A stretch of 64,000 bases of DNA, from assembly GCA_049177215.1 (NCBI GenBank), contig CP185379.1, positions 62,001-126,000 on the forward strand, given 5' to 3'. This stretch comes from Pollutiaquabacter aromativorans (GTDB lineage: Bacteria; Bacteroidota; Bacteroidia; AKYH767-A; 2013-40CM-41-45). Under the pieces are notes generated by a model. That model saw nothing but the letters and a program-made list of their open reading frames with translations, searched no databases and had not been told where the DNA came from. The position numbers and the translations under genes were made by a program. Below are positions 7,787 to 16,490 of the stretch, piece by piece. Within the stretch, counting starts at the first letter, position 1. Each line of letters opens with the position of its first letter.

Positions 7787-9203
7787 CCAACGGAACCGCC
7801 ACCGCCAATCCGCCTTCTGCGGTTTCTTTGAACTTGTGGTTCATGTCGAGCGCGGTATGCCACATGGTCTTGACCACGTCGTCGAGGCTGACTTTCGCCT
7901 TACTCGGGTCGCTGTGCAGCGCGAGTTGCGCGGCTGTGATGGCTTTCACCGCGCCCATGGTATTGCGTTCGATGCAGGGGATCTGCACCAGGCCTTTGAT
8001 CGGGTCGCAGGTGAGTCCGAGGTGGTGTTCCATCGCGATCTCGGCGGCCATCATCACCTGCTGCGGATTGCCGCCCAGCCGTTCGGTCAGGGCGCCGGCC
8101 GCCATCGCGGATGATACGCCGATCTCTGCCTGGCAACCGCCCATCGCGGCCGATATCGTCGCGCCTTTTTTAAAGATGCTGCCGATCTCCGATGCGGTGA
8201 GCAGGAACCGTACGATGCGGTCGTCTTCGGCTCCGTCGCAGAACAATACATAATAAAGCAGCACCGCCGGGATCACACCGGCTGCGCCGTTGGTAGGAGC
8301 CGTGACCACGCGTCCGAACGAGGCGTTCTCTTCGTTCACCGCCAACGCGAAACAACTCACCCAGTCGAGCGTGTACTGAAAGCCGCTGCCGCCTTCGCGG
8401 ATGGCCTGCAGCCAGGCGGCGCTCGTTCCCGGGTTTGCGCCTTTCAGCAACTTGGCGTTCAGCGCGGCGGCGCGGCGGGTCACTTTCAGTCCGCCCGGCA
8501 ACTCTCCGGTTGAATGACATCCCCGGTGTACACAGGCGAGCATCGTCTGCCAGATGTTGAGCACGCCTTGCCGGATCGTTTTTTCGTCCTGCCAGCAGCG
8601 TTCATTCTCCAGCACGATCTCCGATACCGGCAGCCCGGTGGTTTCACAGAACGCCAGTACTTCCTTCGCGCTGTTGACCGGATACCGGAAGGCCGCTTTA
8701 CCGCTGTTGCCATGCTCGGTCTCGCCTTCGGTCACCACGAAGCCACCGCCAACCGAGTAATACGTAGCCGACACTTCACGGCCATCGGCCATCGTAGCCT
8801 CGGCGACCAGCGCGTTGGGGTGGAAGGGAAGCGACTCGCTCATGCGGAAGACGAGATCGGTTTCGGGAACGAAACGGATCAGGTGCTTGCCGCCGAGCAG
8901 GAGTTCCTGCTTTTCACGGATACGATCGATGGTCGGTTGAACGGCATTCACGTCGAAGGTCACCGGATCGGCGCCCAACAAGCCGAGCTGCAGGGCAATG
9001 TCGGTACCGTGACCTTTACCGGTCTTTGCCAATGAACCATAGAGCTGGATCCGAACCCTGCTCACGGACTGCCAACCACCAGCGCGTTCGAGGTACTCGA
9101 GAAATCGCTGAGCGGCACGCCAGGGACCGAGCGTATGCGAACTGCTCGGACCAATGCCCACCTTGAACATATCGAAAACGGAAATCTGCTCCTGTTCGGT
9201 CAT
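7770..9203 (-). CDS. sdaA: L-serine ammonia-lyase (iron-sulfur, single chain)
   Basis: 477 residues, about the family's usual 450-480. It converts L-serine to pyruvate and ammonia in the cytoplasm using a [4Fe-4S] cluster. The N-terminal beta domain begins ISVFDMFKVGIGPSSSHTLGP, the family signature. The catalytic alpha domain carries the cluster cysteines in AMGGCQAEIGVSSAMAAG and in GLTCDPIKGLVQIPCIERN. A TAnnTTTG box (complement of CAAAAATA at 9220-9227) lies 17 bases before the start. The gene is monocistronic and convergent with the propeller gene at 6268. Its last 16 bases recur at the end of the 3.5 kb duplication. Confidence 0.97.
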   Translation of the reverse strand: MTEQEQISVFDMFKVGIGPSSSHTLGPWRAAQRFLEYLERAGGWQSVSRVRIQLYGSLAKTGKGHGTDIALQLGLLGADPVTFDVNAVQPTIDRIREKQELLLGGKHLIRFVPETDLVFRMSESLPFHPNALVAEATMADGREVSATYYSVGGGFVVTEGETEHGNSGKAAFRYPVNSAKEVLAFCETTGLPVSEIVLENERCWQDEKTIRQGVLNIWQTMLACVHRGCHSTGELPGGLKVTRRAAALNAKLLKGANPGTSAAWLQAIREGGSGFQYTLDWVSCFALAVNEENASFGRVVTAPTNGAAGVIPAVLLYYVLFCDGAEDDRIVRFLLTASEIGSIFKKGATISAAMGGCQAEIGVSSAMAAGALTERLGGNPQQVMMAAEIAMEHHLGLTCDPIKGLVQIPCIERNTMGAVKAITAAQLALHSDPSKAKVSLDDVVKTMWHTALDMNHKFKETAEGGLAVAVPLGLSEC

Positions 9204-9219
9204 AGCTGGATCGGATGCT

Positions 9220-9227
9220 CAAAAATA
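9220..9227 (-). promoter_or_regulatory. Bacteroidota -7 box for sdaA
   Basis: The minus strand reads TATTTTTG, an exact match to TAnnTTTG, 17 bases before the ATG. A -33 TTTG partner is not clear. Confidence 0.45.
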
Positions 9228-9276
9228 AGCACCGGAAATGCAATGGATGGTAAGGGGTTTACTGTTTAACCAACAA

Positions 9277-10755
9277 TCAGCGCAGGATCCTTCGGCTTGC
9301 ACTGTGTTCGCCGTCGAAGTAGGAGACCAGGTAAACAGCCTGCTCGCCAGGGATCGACAACCGCAGCTCGCGGCTACCCGCTTCCCAGGTGGTGACCGAT
9401 ACGGTGCGTCCCATCAGGTCGCGTACTGTTACTTGCGCGCTGCCGGTCTGTTCGCGGAGCAGGGTGTACGAGCCATCGGCGCCAGTCCGGATACCCAACG
9501 CGATCTGCTGCGGAGCGCCGCCGAGTCCAAGCACGAAATCGCAAACCGAATCGCTGATGGCGGTGCAGCCCAGGAGGTCGGTTACTTCGCAGCGGAAGCA
9601 GCCGGGGAACGGCAGTGCGAGGCTGCTGCTGGTAGCCCCACTCACGGGAACACCGCCACTGTACCATTGGTACGAAAGGAAGGAACCGCTCACGCTGGCG
9701 TAAGCCGTATCGTTCACGATGCTTACGACCGGCGTGTCGGGGCCCGCGGTGATTTGTACGAAGACGTTGTTGCTTTGTGCCGAACAAGTGCCGGTGGAAG
9801 TACTCACGTTGTACTGCCCGTCGCTGCACACGGTAATCGACTGGGTCGTTTCTCCGTTGCTCCACAAGTAATTGGGCAGGGTAGGGGCGGTGAGTACGGC
9901 GCAATCACCCGGACAAACACGCACGGTAGATGGAGCGTTTTGTCCGTTGAACTGGATGCGGAAATCGGCGGTGGACTTGAAACTGCCGGCTTCCAGGAAA
10001 ATGCCCGAATCATAGATGCCGTCGCCTACGTCGGCGATGACCATCTTCAGGTGGTAGGTGAGACAGGGCGAGACTTTCCGGCCGGCCGTGAGGATGGTCG
10101 TATAACCATCGTACTGCAGAAAGGTGCCGTTTAGGTTGTCAATGTAGTATTGACAATTCACACACGGGCCGGTTGAGAGTGTTCCGACGGGCGTGAAACC
10201 GTTGTTGACGCTGTCAATCGTCACCGGCGTGGTGGTGCCGGGGATCAGGGCTACGTTCTCCGCTCCGTTGATACCCGGACCGCTGACGAAGAACGCGAAG
10301 ATGTCGCTCACCCCGAGGTTGACGAATTCGTTGTACTCTTCGGAACCGAATCGGTAGTTGAAAGCGAAGGTGTCGGATGCCGGAACGAAATCGAATTCCA
10401 AAATGGTCGCGTCGAAGGTGAACGTGTTGTACACCGTGTCGAGTTGGGGGTCGCCCGGCTGCAGATTGTCGACCTGCGCGCTGTCGAGGTTGTTCGGTCC
10501 CGGGATGCGAAGCGGACTACCACTCGTGAGTACGATGCCGTTGCTCATGCCCAGGTTTCCGGTAGTGTCGGTGAACGAGCCCGTGGCCGTGAGCACGCCG
10601 GTGAACGAAACATTGCTGATCGTCACGCCCGGACCCACCAGGGTCTGTACCAGTTGCTGCGGGTTCAGCACGCCGCTGTTGACGATGAGCTGAGCGCGTA
10701 AGCTGTGATGCGTTAAAAACAAGAGAAACAGGATCAGGTAGCAGTTCTTTTTCAT
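9277..10755 (-). CDS. Choice-of-anchor L domain surface protein with probable T9SS C-terminus
   Basis: 492 residues from the ATG at 10755, chosen because it opens a clear signal peptide (MKKNCYLILFLLFLTHHSLRAQ); the frame is open further upstream but without a plausible start. Residues about 25-260 match the choice-of-anchor L domain: LVQTLVGPGVTISNVSFTG, GIVLTSG, LEFDFVPASDTFAFNYRFGSEEY, FFVSGPG. Next come a CPGDCAVLTAP / YLWSNGETTQSITV segment and a second Ig-like module (SYQWYSGGVPVSG), as in gliding-motility-type adhesins. The C-terminal ~65 residues (TLLREQTGSAQVTVRDLMGRTV ... YLVSYFDGEHSASRRILR) look like a sorting domain. Likely exported to the cell surface; its ligand is unknown. Confidence 0.88.
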   Translation of the reverse strand: MKKNCYLILFLLFLTHHSLRAQLIVNSGVLNPQQLVQTLVGPGVTISNVSFTGVLTATGSFTDTTGNLGMSNGIVLTSGSPLRIPGPNNLDSAQVDNLQPGDPQLDTVYNTFTFDATILEFDFVPASDTFAFNYRFGSEEYNEFVNLGVSDIFAFFVSGPGINGAENVALIPGTTTPVTIDSVNNGFTPVGTLSTGPCVNCQYYIDNLNGTFLQYDGYTTILTAGRKVSPCLTYHLKMVIADVGDGIYDSGIFLEAGSFKSTADFRIQFNGQNAPSTVRVCPGDCAVLTAPTLPNYLWSNGETTQSITVCSDGQYNVSTSTGTCSAQSNNVFVQITAGPDTPVVSIVNDTAYASVSGSFLSYQWYSGGVPVSGATSSSLALPFPGCFRCEVTDLLGCTAISDSVCDFVLGLGGAPQQIALGIRTGADGSYTLLREQTGSAQVTVRDLMGRTVSVTTWEAGSRELRLSIPGEQAVYLVSYFDGEHSASRRILR

Positions 10756-10851
10756 AGCTTCGGTGTAATGCCGGTCGGCAGCGATGTTGAATTTATCGAA
10801 TTCCCGTGCATTTCCCGGGGCCGTCGTCACGGCATCGGGCATATTCCTGAA

Positions 10852-10881
10852 ATTATTGATAAGTATATGATAATCAATAAT
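10852..10881. other. Stem-loop between divergent genes
   Basis: Nine-base arms ATTATTGAT / ATCAATAAT with a 12-base AT-rich loop. It lies between the choice-of-anchor L gene and the ECF sigma gene, so it may be an operator or part of a 5' leader. No partner is identified. Confidence 0.35.
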
Positions 10882-10966
10882 ATAAATTGAATCCCTGGCC
10901 TGTAACAAATGGCCCGGGAGCCCGTCCCATAATTAGATCACTGATTTCCGACCCCCACCGGGAACC

Positions 10967-11452
10967 ATGACCACAAAAGAATACAACGATTGTGTCGAGC
11001 GGCACGCAGACGGTCTGTACCGTTTCATCCTGAAGAACATGCGGGATGAAGACGAGGCACGTGACGTGGTGCAGGATACCTTCGAGAAAATGTGGCGCAA
11101 CGTGGAAAACATCGACGGAAACAAGGCCAAGAGTTACCTGTTCACCACGGGTTATCACACCATGATCGACCGCATCCGGAAAAAGTCGCGCACCAGCGAA
11201 CTCACCGAAGCGCACGAAGAAAGTCTGCAGCATTCCCAACAGTATTCCGATCTCAAACAGATCCTCCACCAGGCGGTCAACAAACTCCCGGAGATCCAAA
11301 AAGCCGTGCTGACGCTGCGCGACTTCGAAGGTTACAGCTACGCCGAAATCGGCCAGATCACCGGCCTCAACGAATCACAAGTCAAAGTCTACATCTACCG
11401 CGCCCGATTGTTCCTCAAGCAGTACATCGGGTCGTTGGAGGTGGTTGTTTGA
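10967..11452 (+). CDS. ECF-type RNA polymerase sigma-70 factor
   Basis: 161 residues, typical for ECF sigma factors with only regions 2 and 4. Region 2 holds MRDEDEARDVVQDTFEKMW (core binding and -10 contacts). Region 4 holds LPEIQKAVLTLRDFEGYSYAEIGQITGLNESQVKVYIYRAR, the helix-turn-helix for the -35 element. It directs core RNA polymerase to a regulon that probably includes its own locus. The next gene (11684) looks like its membrane-bound anti-sigma factor, followed by two DUF2807 proteins. The gap to the anti-sigma gene (231 bases) is filled by repeat arrays, unusual for such pairs, which are normally close together. Confidence 0.93.
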   Translation: MTTKEYNDCVERHADGLYRFILKNMRDEDEARDVVQDTFEKMWRNVENIDGNKAKSYLFTTGYHTMIDRIRKKSRTSELTEAHEESLQHSQQYSDLKQILHQAVNKLPEIQKAVLTLRDFEGYSYAEIGQITGLNESQVKVYIYRARLFLKQYIGSLEVVV

Positions 11453-11683
11453 GGAGTGAACAGTGAACAGTGAATAGTGAACAGTGAATAGTGAACAGTA
11501 AATAGTAAATAGTCCTTTTTCAACTCGAAACCCGAAACTCGAAACTCGAAACTCGAAACTCGAAACCCGGAACCCGCTTGCCTGCCGTAGCTTTAGCGTA
11601 GGCAGGAAGCCCTAAACCTCCAACCCTCGTCCCTCGTCCCTCGTCCCTCGTCCCTCGCCCCTCGCCCTCGCCCCTCGTCCCTC
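11453..11683 (+). repeat. Composite repeat array between sigma and anti-sigma genes
   Basis: Four repeat families follow one another: gtgaatagtgaacag-like units (11455-11513), cgaaactcgaaacc units (11523-11575), one palindromic aagcttta-type element (about 11581-11607), and the C-rich heptamer array (about 11628-11683) that ends exactly at the next gene's ATG. No gene is present. Confidence 0.85.
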
Positions 11684-12799
11684 ATGTTAACCCGATCCAA
11701 CTACGAATCCTTCTTCCTCGACTACCACGAGGGGAACCTCAGCGATGCGCTGAAGGCGGAGGTGTTGGCTTTTCTAGATCAGAATCCGGACCTGCGGGAG
11801 GAGTTCGAGCAGTTTGCTGCTATCACGTTGGAGCCGGAGCCGGTCGTTTTTTCGGAGAAATCTTTGTTGCTGAAGAAACCATCGGTCGACCAGCACGATA
11901 CCGAGCAGTTGATCGCGCTGCACGAAGGTGATTTGTCTGTTACCGAAGCGCAGCAACTTCATAAGCGTTTCGAGCAGGAGCCGGCCCTTCGCAAGGAGTC
12001 CGGGTTGATCGCCCGCCTTCGCATCGAGCCCGATCAGTCGGTGGTGTTCCCTGACCACAATAGCCTAAAGAAGGGAGGACGCGTCATTGCCTTCCGGACC
12101 CGGGTGTATCAGTCGCTTTCCATCGCTGCTGCCATTGTGATCTTACTCCTGGCGTATGTCTACTTCCGTTCCGAAGAACAACCGATGACGGCCGATCGTC
12201 ACGTCGTTCCTGCAGATTCTTCCGATACTTCCAATCCGGAAAAGCGGATCATGCCGCTGGAAAAGCAAGTACCACCTTCGACGCAGTACGCCGGTTTGCC
12301 GGTGGACACTTCCAAAGAATCGGCACCTGTTCGTCAGCTCAAAGAGAAGCAGAAGTCGGTGGCAGCGGATCCGGGCTCGTCTTACGCGCAAAAAGCGCCG
12401 GCTCCGCGTCCGATCTTCGAACAACCGAAGCAGCAGATCCGGGAGCAGTCGCCGGAACAAAAGCAGAGCATTCAGCCTGAGCAATCGCCACTACCGGAGC
12501 CGGTGTTCGCGCAGCAACCAACTCCCGCCAAATCCGAACCCTTACGTCCGGCCGGTGTCGTCAACGGCAGTGAATCCCTGGCCGATATTTTCTCCGAGCA
12601 GGAACTCGCCGAGCTCGGTCTGCGTGAACAGACTACCAAAGACGGACAACTCTGGAAGATCGTCGAAAAAGGCGCCCGGAAGTTGGGAGAAGCGACCGGC
12701 TCCGACGTAGCCGTCGACCATCAGTCGGATCCCGTCACCCAATCCAACACTTACGCACTCGCTATCGGCAAGTTCTCCATCCGTCGTTCCGGCCGGTAA
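11684..12799 (+). CDS. Probable anti-sigma factor, single-pass membrane protein
   Basis: 371 residues, no close family recognised. The N-terminal ~140 residues have two similar blocks (YESFFLDYHEGNLSD ... LDQNPDLREEF and LIALHEGDLSVTEAQ ... FEQEPALRKE), resembling the E-G-x-L-x-x-x-E motif of Bacteroidota anti-sigma domains. One membrane segment lies at about 146-162 (LSIAAAIVILLLAYVYF). The rest is low-complexity and rich in P, Q, E and K, ending with a short ordered tail (VTQSNTYALAIGKFSIRRSG). It would hold the ECF sigma factor at the membrane and release it on an envelope signal; this is inferred from its position and the motif. Its start codon directly abuts a heptamer array. Confidence 0.7.
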   Translation: MLTRSNYESFFLDYHEGNLSDALKAEVLAFLDQNPDLREEFEQFAAITLEPEPVVFSEKSLLLKKPSVDQHDTEQLIALHEGDLSVTEAQQLHKRFEQEPALRKESGLIARLRIEPDQSVVFPDHNSLKKGGRVIAFRTRVYQSLSIAAAIVILLLAYVYFRSEEQPMTADRHVVPADSSDTSNPEKRIMPLEKQVPPSTQYAGLPVDTSKESAPVRQLKEKQKSVAADPGSSYAQKAPAPRPIFEQPKQQIREQSPEQKQSIQPEQSPLPEPVFAQQPTPAKSEPLRPAGVVNGSESLADIFSEQELAELGLREQTTKDGQLWKIVEKGARKLGEATGSDVAVDHQSDPVTQSNTYALAIGKFSIRRSGR

Positions 12800-12856
12800 G
12801 TAGGTACGAGCAACGGAACCGAGGTGAAAAATGTTCCGAGTTCCGTGTTTTGAGTT

Positions 12857-13024
12857 TCGTGCTAGCCTGCCGAAGCTTTAGCGCAGGCAGGCAGGCGGGC
12901 GGGTTGCGTGTTTTCAGTTATTGTGACAACGAATCTTCCGTCTCGTGCTAGCCTGCCGAAGCTTTAGCGCAGGCAGGCAGGCGGGTTTCGTGTTTTCAGT
13001 TATTGTGACAACGAATCTTCCGTC
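12857..13024 (+). repeat. Tandem duplication of an ~86-base intergenic unit
   Basis: Two nearly identical units (12857-12942 and 12943-13024), the second four bases shorter. Each holds one palindromic cctgcc-gaagcttta-gcgcaggcagg element plus a unique tail with gttattgtgacaacgaatcttccgtc split over the unit end. This shows the palindromic element being copied together with flanking DNA. Confidence 0.85.
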
Positions 13025-13289
13025 GCAACCCTTTTTATCGATTGACCAAGCCGTGACCAGGCTTCATAAAGATCCCTAATCTCCAATAACCAATTACTAA
13101 TTACAAATTACTAATTACTAATTCCCAGTTTCCACCCCCTCGTCCCTCGCCCCTCGTCCCTCGCCCCTCGTCCCTCGTCCCACGTCCCTCTGCCTCGGTC
13201 TCACACTTTTTTTCCCCCTTCCTGTAACAACCGCCCCACTCAACCGTCCTATTCATAAACAAGCGAAAAACAAACTAAATCCTACACAT
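13025..13289. repeat. Intergenic repeats upstream of the DUF2807/barrel gene
   Basis: An attactaattacaa-type array (about 13082-13130) is followed by a C-rich heptamer array (about 13137-13195). About 95 bases of apparently unique sequence then lead to the ATG. The promoter probably lies in that last stretch. Confidence 0.7.
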
Positions 13290-14681
13290 ATGAAACGCTT
13301 CATGCTCTCTTTCGCACTGGCTATCCTCGGGATGACGGGTGCCAGCGCACAGACCACGGAAACCCGGGAGTTGCCTCCCTTCACCGGAATCGATATCCGC
13401 TCCGTGGCCAAGGTCTTCATCCGTCAGGATGCAACCCAGGAAGTCAAGATCGTCAGCGGTGACCGTAGCGAAGCTACTGAGACCCGCGTCGATGGTGGTA
13501 CCCTGAACATCGACGGCGCCGGTTCGACGATCTACATCGCACTGCCCTCCCTCGAGCGTATTGAGGTTTCCGGTCGCGCCAGCATCATGGGTCAATCGAC
13601 TTTTACGGGAAAGGCCCTCCTGATCGATATCGGCGGCGACGGTAAGATCACACTCGACGTGCAATATGAATCGCTGAGCGCGAACATTTCCGGACTGGGT
13701 TCCATCATACTCAGCGGCGCTGTAACCAACGCCAACCTCAAGATCTCCGGCTCCGGTAAAGTGGAAGCACTCGATCTGAAAGCCACCAACTGCAATGCCA
13801 GCATTTCCGGCCTGGGTAAGTGCAGCATCGATGTCACCGATAACCTGAACACGAACATCAGCGGCAGCGGTACGGTCGCCTACAAGAACGCTCCCAAGAA
13901 CATTTCGCAGAACGTCACCGGCCTGGGGCGTGTAGTCACCAACGAGTCGCTCAACATCAAACGCGATACGACACACCTGACCTTTGGGGATTCGGAAGTG
14001 CTCATCATCTCCGCAAAGGACAGCCTCAAGGCGCGCAAGAAGCATGACGTGAAGCCGATCTGGGCGGGCCTTGATTTGGGCATGAATACTTACATGACCC
14101 GCGACAACTCCTTCAGTCTGCCGGCCGGCTGGAACGGTTTCGAGCTGCGCGAAGAGAAGTCCATCTCGGTCGGACTCAACCTGCTGCAGAAGGACGTGCA
14201 ACTCGGCAAGAGTAACTTCTGGTTCCTCACCGGACTGGGCGTTACCTGGAACAACTACCGCTTCTCCAACAACGTTTCCCTGAGCAACAAAGGCGGACGC
14301 GTTTCTGCCATCGTTGACACCACCAGTGAGATCAAATACCAGAAGTCGAAACTGACAGCCAGTTACCTGACCGTGCCCGTACTGTTCGAGTACTTCACCA
14401 GCAAGGACAAGAAGAAGGCGTTTCACTTCACTGCCGGCGCCATGCTTGGGCTCCGTATCGGTTCCCATACCAAACAGAAGTATGAGCTCGACGGCAAGAC
14501 CGAAAAACCCAAGACCTACGACAACTTCTACCTGAACCCGTTCCGCTACGGCGCCCGCTTCGCGATGGGCTATGGTAACTTCAACCTCTTCGCGGATTAC
14601 TACTTCTCTTCGCTCTTCAAAGACAACAAAGGTCCTGAGCTCTATCCGGTGAATGTCGGAATCACGATCGCGGGATGGTGA
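13290..14681 (+). CDS. DUF2807 (head GIN) domain fused to an outer-membrane beta-barrel domain
   Basis: 463 residues. A signal peptide (MKRFMLSFALAILGMTGASAQ) precedes a DUF2807 auto-adhesin-like beta-helix at about 25-230. Its entry motif RELPPFTGIDIRSVAKVFIRQ and repeated I-S-G-x-G turns (ISGLGSI, ISGSGKV, ISGLGKC, ISGSGTV) are clear. Residues about 245-463 have the pattern of a small PorT-like outer-membrane barrel (LDLGMNTYM, FWFLTGLGVTWNNYRF, FHFTAGAMLGLRIGS, FAMGYGNFNLFADYYFSSLF). The two domains are more often found separately. It is third in the ECF sigma locus and probably a target of that sigma factor. Confidence 0.85.
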   Translation: MKRFMLSFALAILGMTGASAQTTETRELPPFTGIDIRSVAKVFIRQDATQEVKIVSGDRSEATETRVDGGTLNIDGAGSTIYIALPSLERIEVSGRASIMGQSTFTGKALLIDIGGDGKITLDVQYESLSANISGLGSIILSGAVTNANLKISGSGKVEALDLKATNCNASISGLGKCSIDVTDNLNTNISGSGTVAYKNAPKNISQNVTGLGRVVTNESLNIKRDTTHLTFGDSEVLIISAKDSLKARKKHDVKPIWAGLDLGMNTYMTRDNSFSLPAGWNGFELREEKSISVGLNLLQKDVQLGKSNFWFLTGLGVTWNNYRFSNNVSLSNKGGRVSAIVDTTSEIKYQKSKLTASYLTVPVLFEYFTSKDKKKAFHFTAGAMLGLRIGSHTKQKYELDGKTEKPKTYDNFYLNPFRYGARFAMGYGNFNLFADYYFSSLFKDNKGPELYPVNVGITIAGW

Positions 14682-14889
14682 TTCGAAGTTGGTGATTGGT
14701 AACTGGTAACTGGTAATTAGTTCTTGGATAGTAGAAACGCCTCAGGTCATTTCATCAACGACCAACGACCAATCACCAACCACCAACCACCAATCACCAA
14801 TCACCAATTACTAATTACCAGTTACTAGTTTCTAATTACGACCTACCCACCCACCCACCCCTCACTCCAACCCCATAACTCCTCACCCC
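14682..14889. repeat. attaccaattactaat-type array
   Basis: The gap between the two DUF2807 genes is filled mainly by units such as taactggtaatta and accaatcaccaac in both orientations, so it could fold back on itself. A cccaccca run precedes the next start. No gene seen. Confidence 0.7.
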
Positions 14890-15588
14890 ATGAAACCCAT
14901 CCTCGCCCTCCTGGCATTCTTCATCAGCCTGAATGCCTCCGCCTGTAACCTGGAAGGTTCGGGCCATCCGAAATCCGAACAACGAAACTTGCCCGCCTTC
15001 AACGGTATCGACCTGCGCTGCGGCGCTAACGTGATCGTTGCACAGGGTGACAAACAGGATGTCCGCATCGAAGCCGATGACAACCTGCTGTCCAAGATCA
15101 CCACAGAAGTGAAGAACGACGAGCTGGTGATCGATTTCACCAGAGATTTTCGTTCCAAGAGTGGTGTGAACATCTACATCACGATGCCTGGGCTCTGCCT
15201 GGTCGAGCTGACAGGTTCCGGCAACATCACCGCAACCGGCACTTTCAGTTGTGATTTCCTGAACCTGCGCCTGTCGGGTTCGGGTGATATTAAAGGCCGG
15301 TTCGAAGCGAAGTCGCTCAAGGCCGCCCTGGCCGGCTCCGGCACGATGTCACTTTCCGGAAGCGTCGCGGAATCCGATATCCGCATCAGCGGCTCGGGCA
15401 ACATCAATGCCCGCGAGCTGAAAATGTTCACCAGCGCGATCTCCATCACCGGCAGTGGCAATAGTGAGGTCGATGTCGCCAACAACTTAAAGGTGGACAT
15501 CACCGGCTCCGGAAACGTTTACTATGTGACCGAGCCCGCACACCTGCAAACCAGGATTACCGGTTCGGGAAATGTCGGGAAGGTGTAG
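14890..15588 (+). CDS. DUF2807 (head GIN) domain protein
   Basis: 232 residues: a signal peptide (about 1-19) and one DUF2807 beta-helix. It starts RNLPAFNGIDLRCGANVIVAQGDKQDV and continues with regularly spaced G-S-G-x-I turns (LTGSGNITATGTF, LSGSGDIKGRF, LAGSGTMSLSG, ISGSGNINAREL, ITGSGNSEVDV, ITGSGNVYYV). The mature N-terminus has a cysteine (ASACNLEG), but it is a weak lipobox and the protein may be periplasmic rather than lipidated. Paralogue of the N-terminal half of the preceding gene; both probably belong to the ECF sigma regulon. Molecular function unknown for the family. Confidence 0.88.
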   Translation: MKPILALLAFFISLNASACNLEGSGHPKSEQRNLPAFNGIDLRCGANVIVAQGDKQDVRIEADDNLLSKITTEVKNDELVIDFTRDFRSKSGVNIYITMPGLCLVELTGSGNITATGTFSCDFLNLRLSGSGDIKGRFEAKSLKAALAGSGTMSLSGSVAESDIRISGSGNINARELKMFTSAISITGSGNSEVDVANNLKVDITGSGNVYYVTEPAHLQTRITGSGNVGKV

Positions 15589-16150
15589 GCTAGAGTGAAC
15601 AGTGAATAGTGAATAGTAAACAGTAAATAGTGAATAGTGAATGGTGCTGGTCGAACCTTTTTTCATGGACCGGGACCGTTTGGGAGAGGTTACTGGTTGT
15701 TAATTACAAGTTTCCAGTTACAAGTATTTCAGTTAGCCAGCCGGATCTTGGATGTTCTATGCTATTCACATTTCATAATCTATCGATCCCTTCGATCCCT
15801 TTCCATCCGGTACCAGAAGGTGTTCAATCGAACCCTCCATCAATGAATCCTGCCAGTTCATTGCCGGAAGGCATTTGATCGAAACCTCAATCAAAGATTC
15901 CATCCCGTACCTTTCCAGAAGGCGTTCGATCGAACGCCTTCTGGAAAGGCACGGGATGGAAGGGGTAAGCCTAATATTGGAAGAAGGTCTTCTTCAAAAC
16001 CCCAAAAACAAAAAAGGCTGCACAAGCAACCTTTATCACACTATTCACTATTCACCCCTGCCTATGCTAAAGCTTCGGCAGCTAATTCGCTATTCGCTAT
16101 TCGCTATTCGCTATTCACTATTCACTGTTCACTGTTTACTGTTCACTGTT
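15589..16150. repeat. Intergenic repeat region between convergent operons
   Basis: Left end: gtgaatagtgaacag-type array on the plus strand (15594-15642). Right end: the same family in reverse orientation (about 16087-16150), up to the nuoK stop, preceded by one palindromic aagcttta-type element (16057-16081). Between them lie three degenerate relatives of a long palindrome (15780-15895) and the palindrome itself. No gene seen. Confidence 0.8.
15898..15961. repeat. 64-base near-perfect palindrome
   Basis: Two 32-base arms meet at the centre of ttcga|tcgaa (15929/15930) with one mismatch (15909 against 15950) and no loop. The central 38 bases are a perfect palindrome. Imperfect relatives of one arm, with core gaaggtgttcaatcgaac or ggaaggcatttgatcgaa, precede it at about 15800-15890. 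Confidence 0.9.
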
Positions 16151-16480
16151 TCACCACTTCAGCTTATTCAACGCATCAATATCCACCGTCCCGATATTCC
16201 GATAAATCATCGTCAGGATCGCCAGGCCGACTGCCACTTCAGCGGCGGCGACGGCCATGATGAAGAAGACGAAGACCTGACCGGCCGGATCAAGATGGTA
16301 GCTGGAGAATGCCGCCAGCAACAGGTTCACGGCATTGAGCATCAGTTCCACGCACATGAGAATGACGATCGCGTTACGGCGAAAGAGTACGCCGATTACG
16401 CCGATGCTGAATAGCAGACTACTCAACAGGATGTAATGGTTCAAGGGGACCAGGCGGAGGATTTCGGTGACGTTTTCCAT
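16151..16480 (-). CDS. nuoK: NADH-quinone oxidoreductase subunit K
   Basis: 109 residues with three membrane helices, the normal NuoK size. The second helix holds the conserved glutamate in NAIVILMCVELMLNAVNLLL, and the third has the second one in MAVAAAEVAVGLAILTMIY; both belong to the proton path of complex I. Last gene of the nuo operon here: downstream DNA is a repeat region, and nuoL, nuoM and nuoN do not follow. Confidence 0.97.
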   Translation of the reverse strand: MENVTEILRLVPLNHYILLSSLLFSIGVIGVLFRRNAIVILMCVELMLNAVNLLLAAFSSYHLDPAGQVFVFFIMAVAAAEVAVGLAILTMIYRNIGTVDIDALNKLKW

Positions 16481-16490
16481 GACTTCCTGC

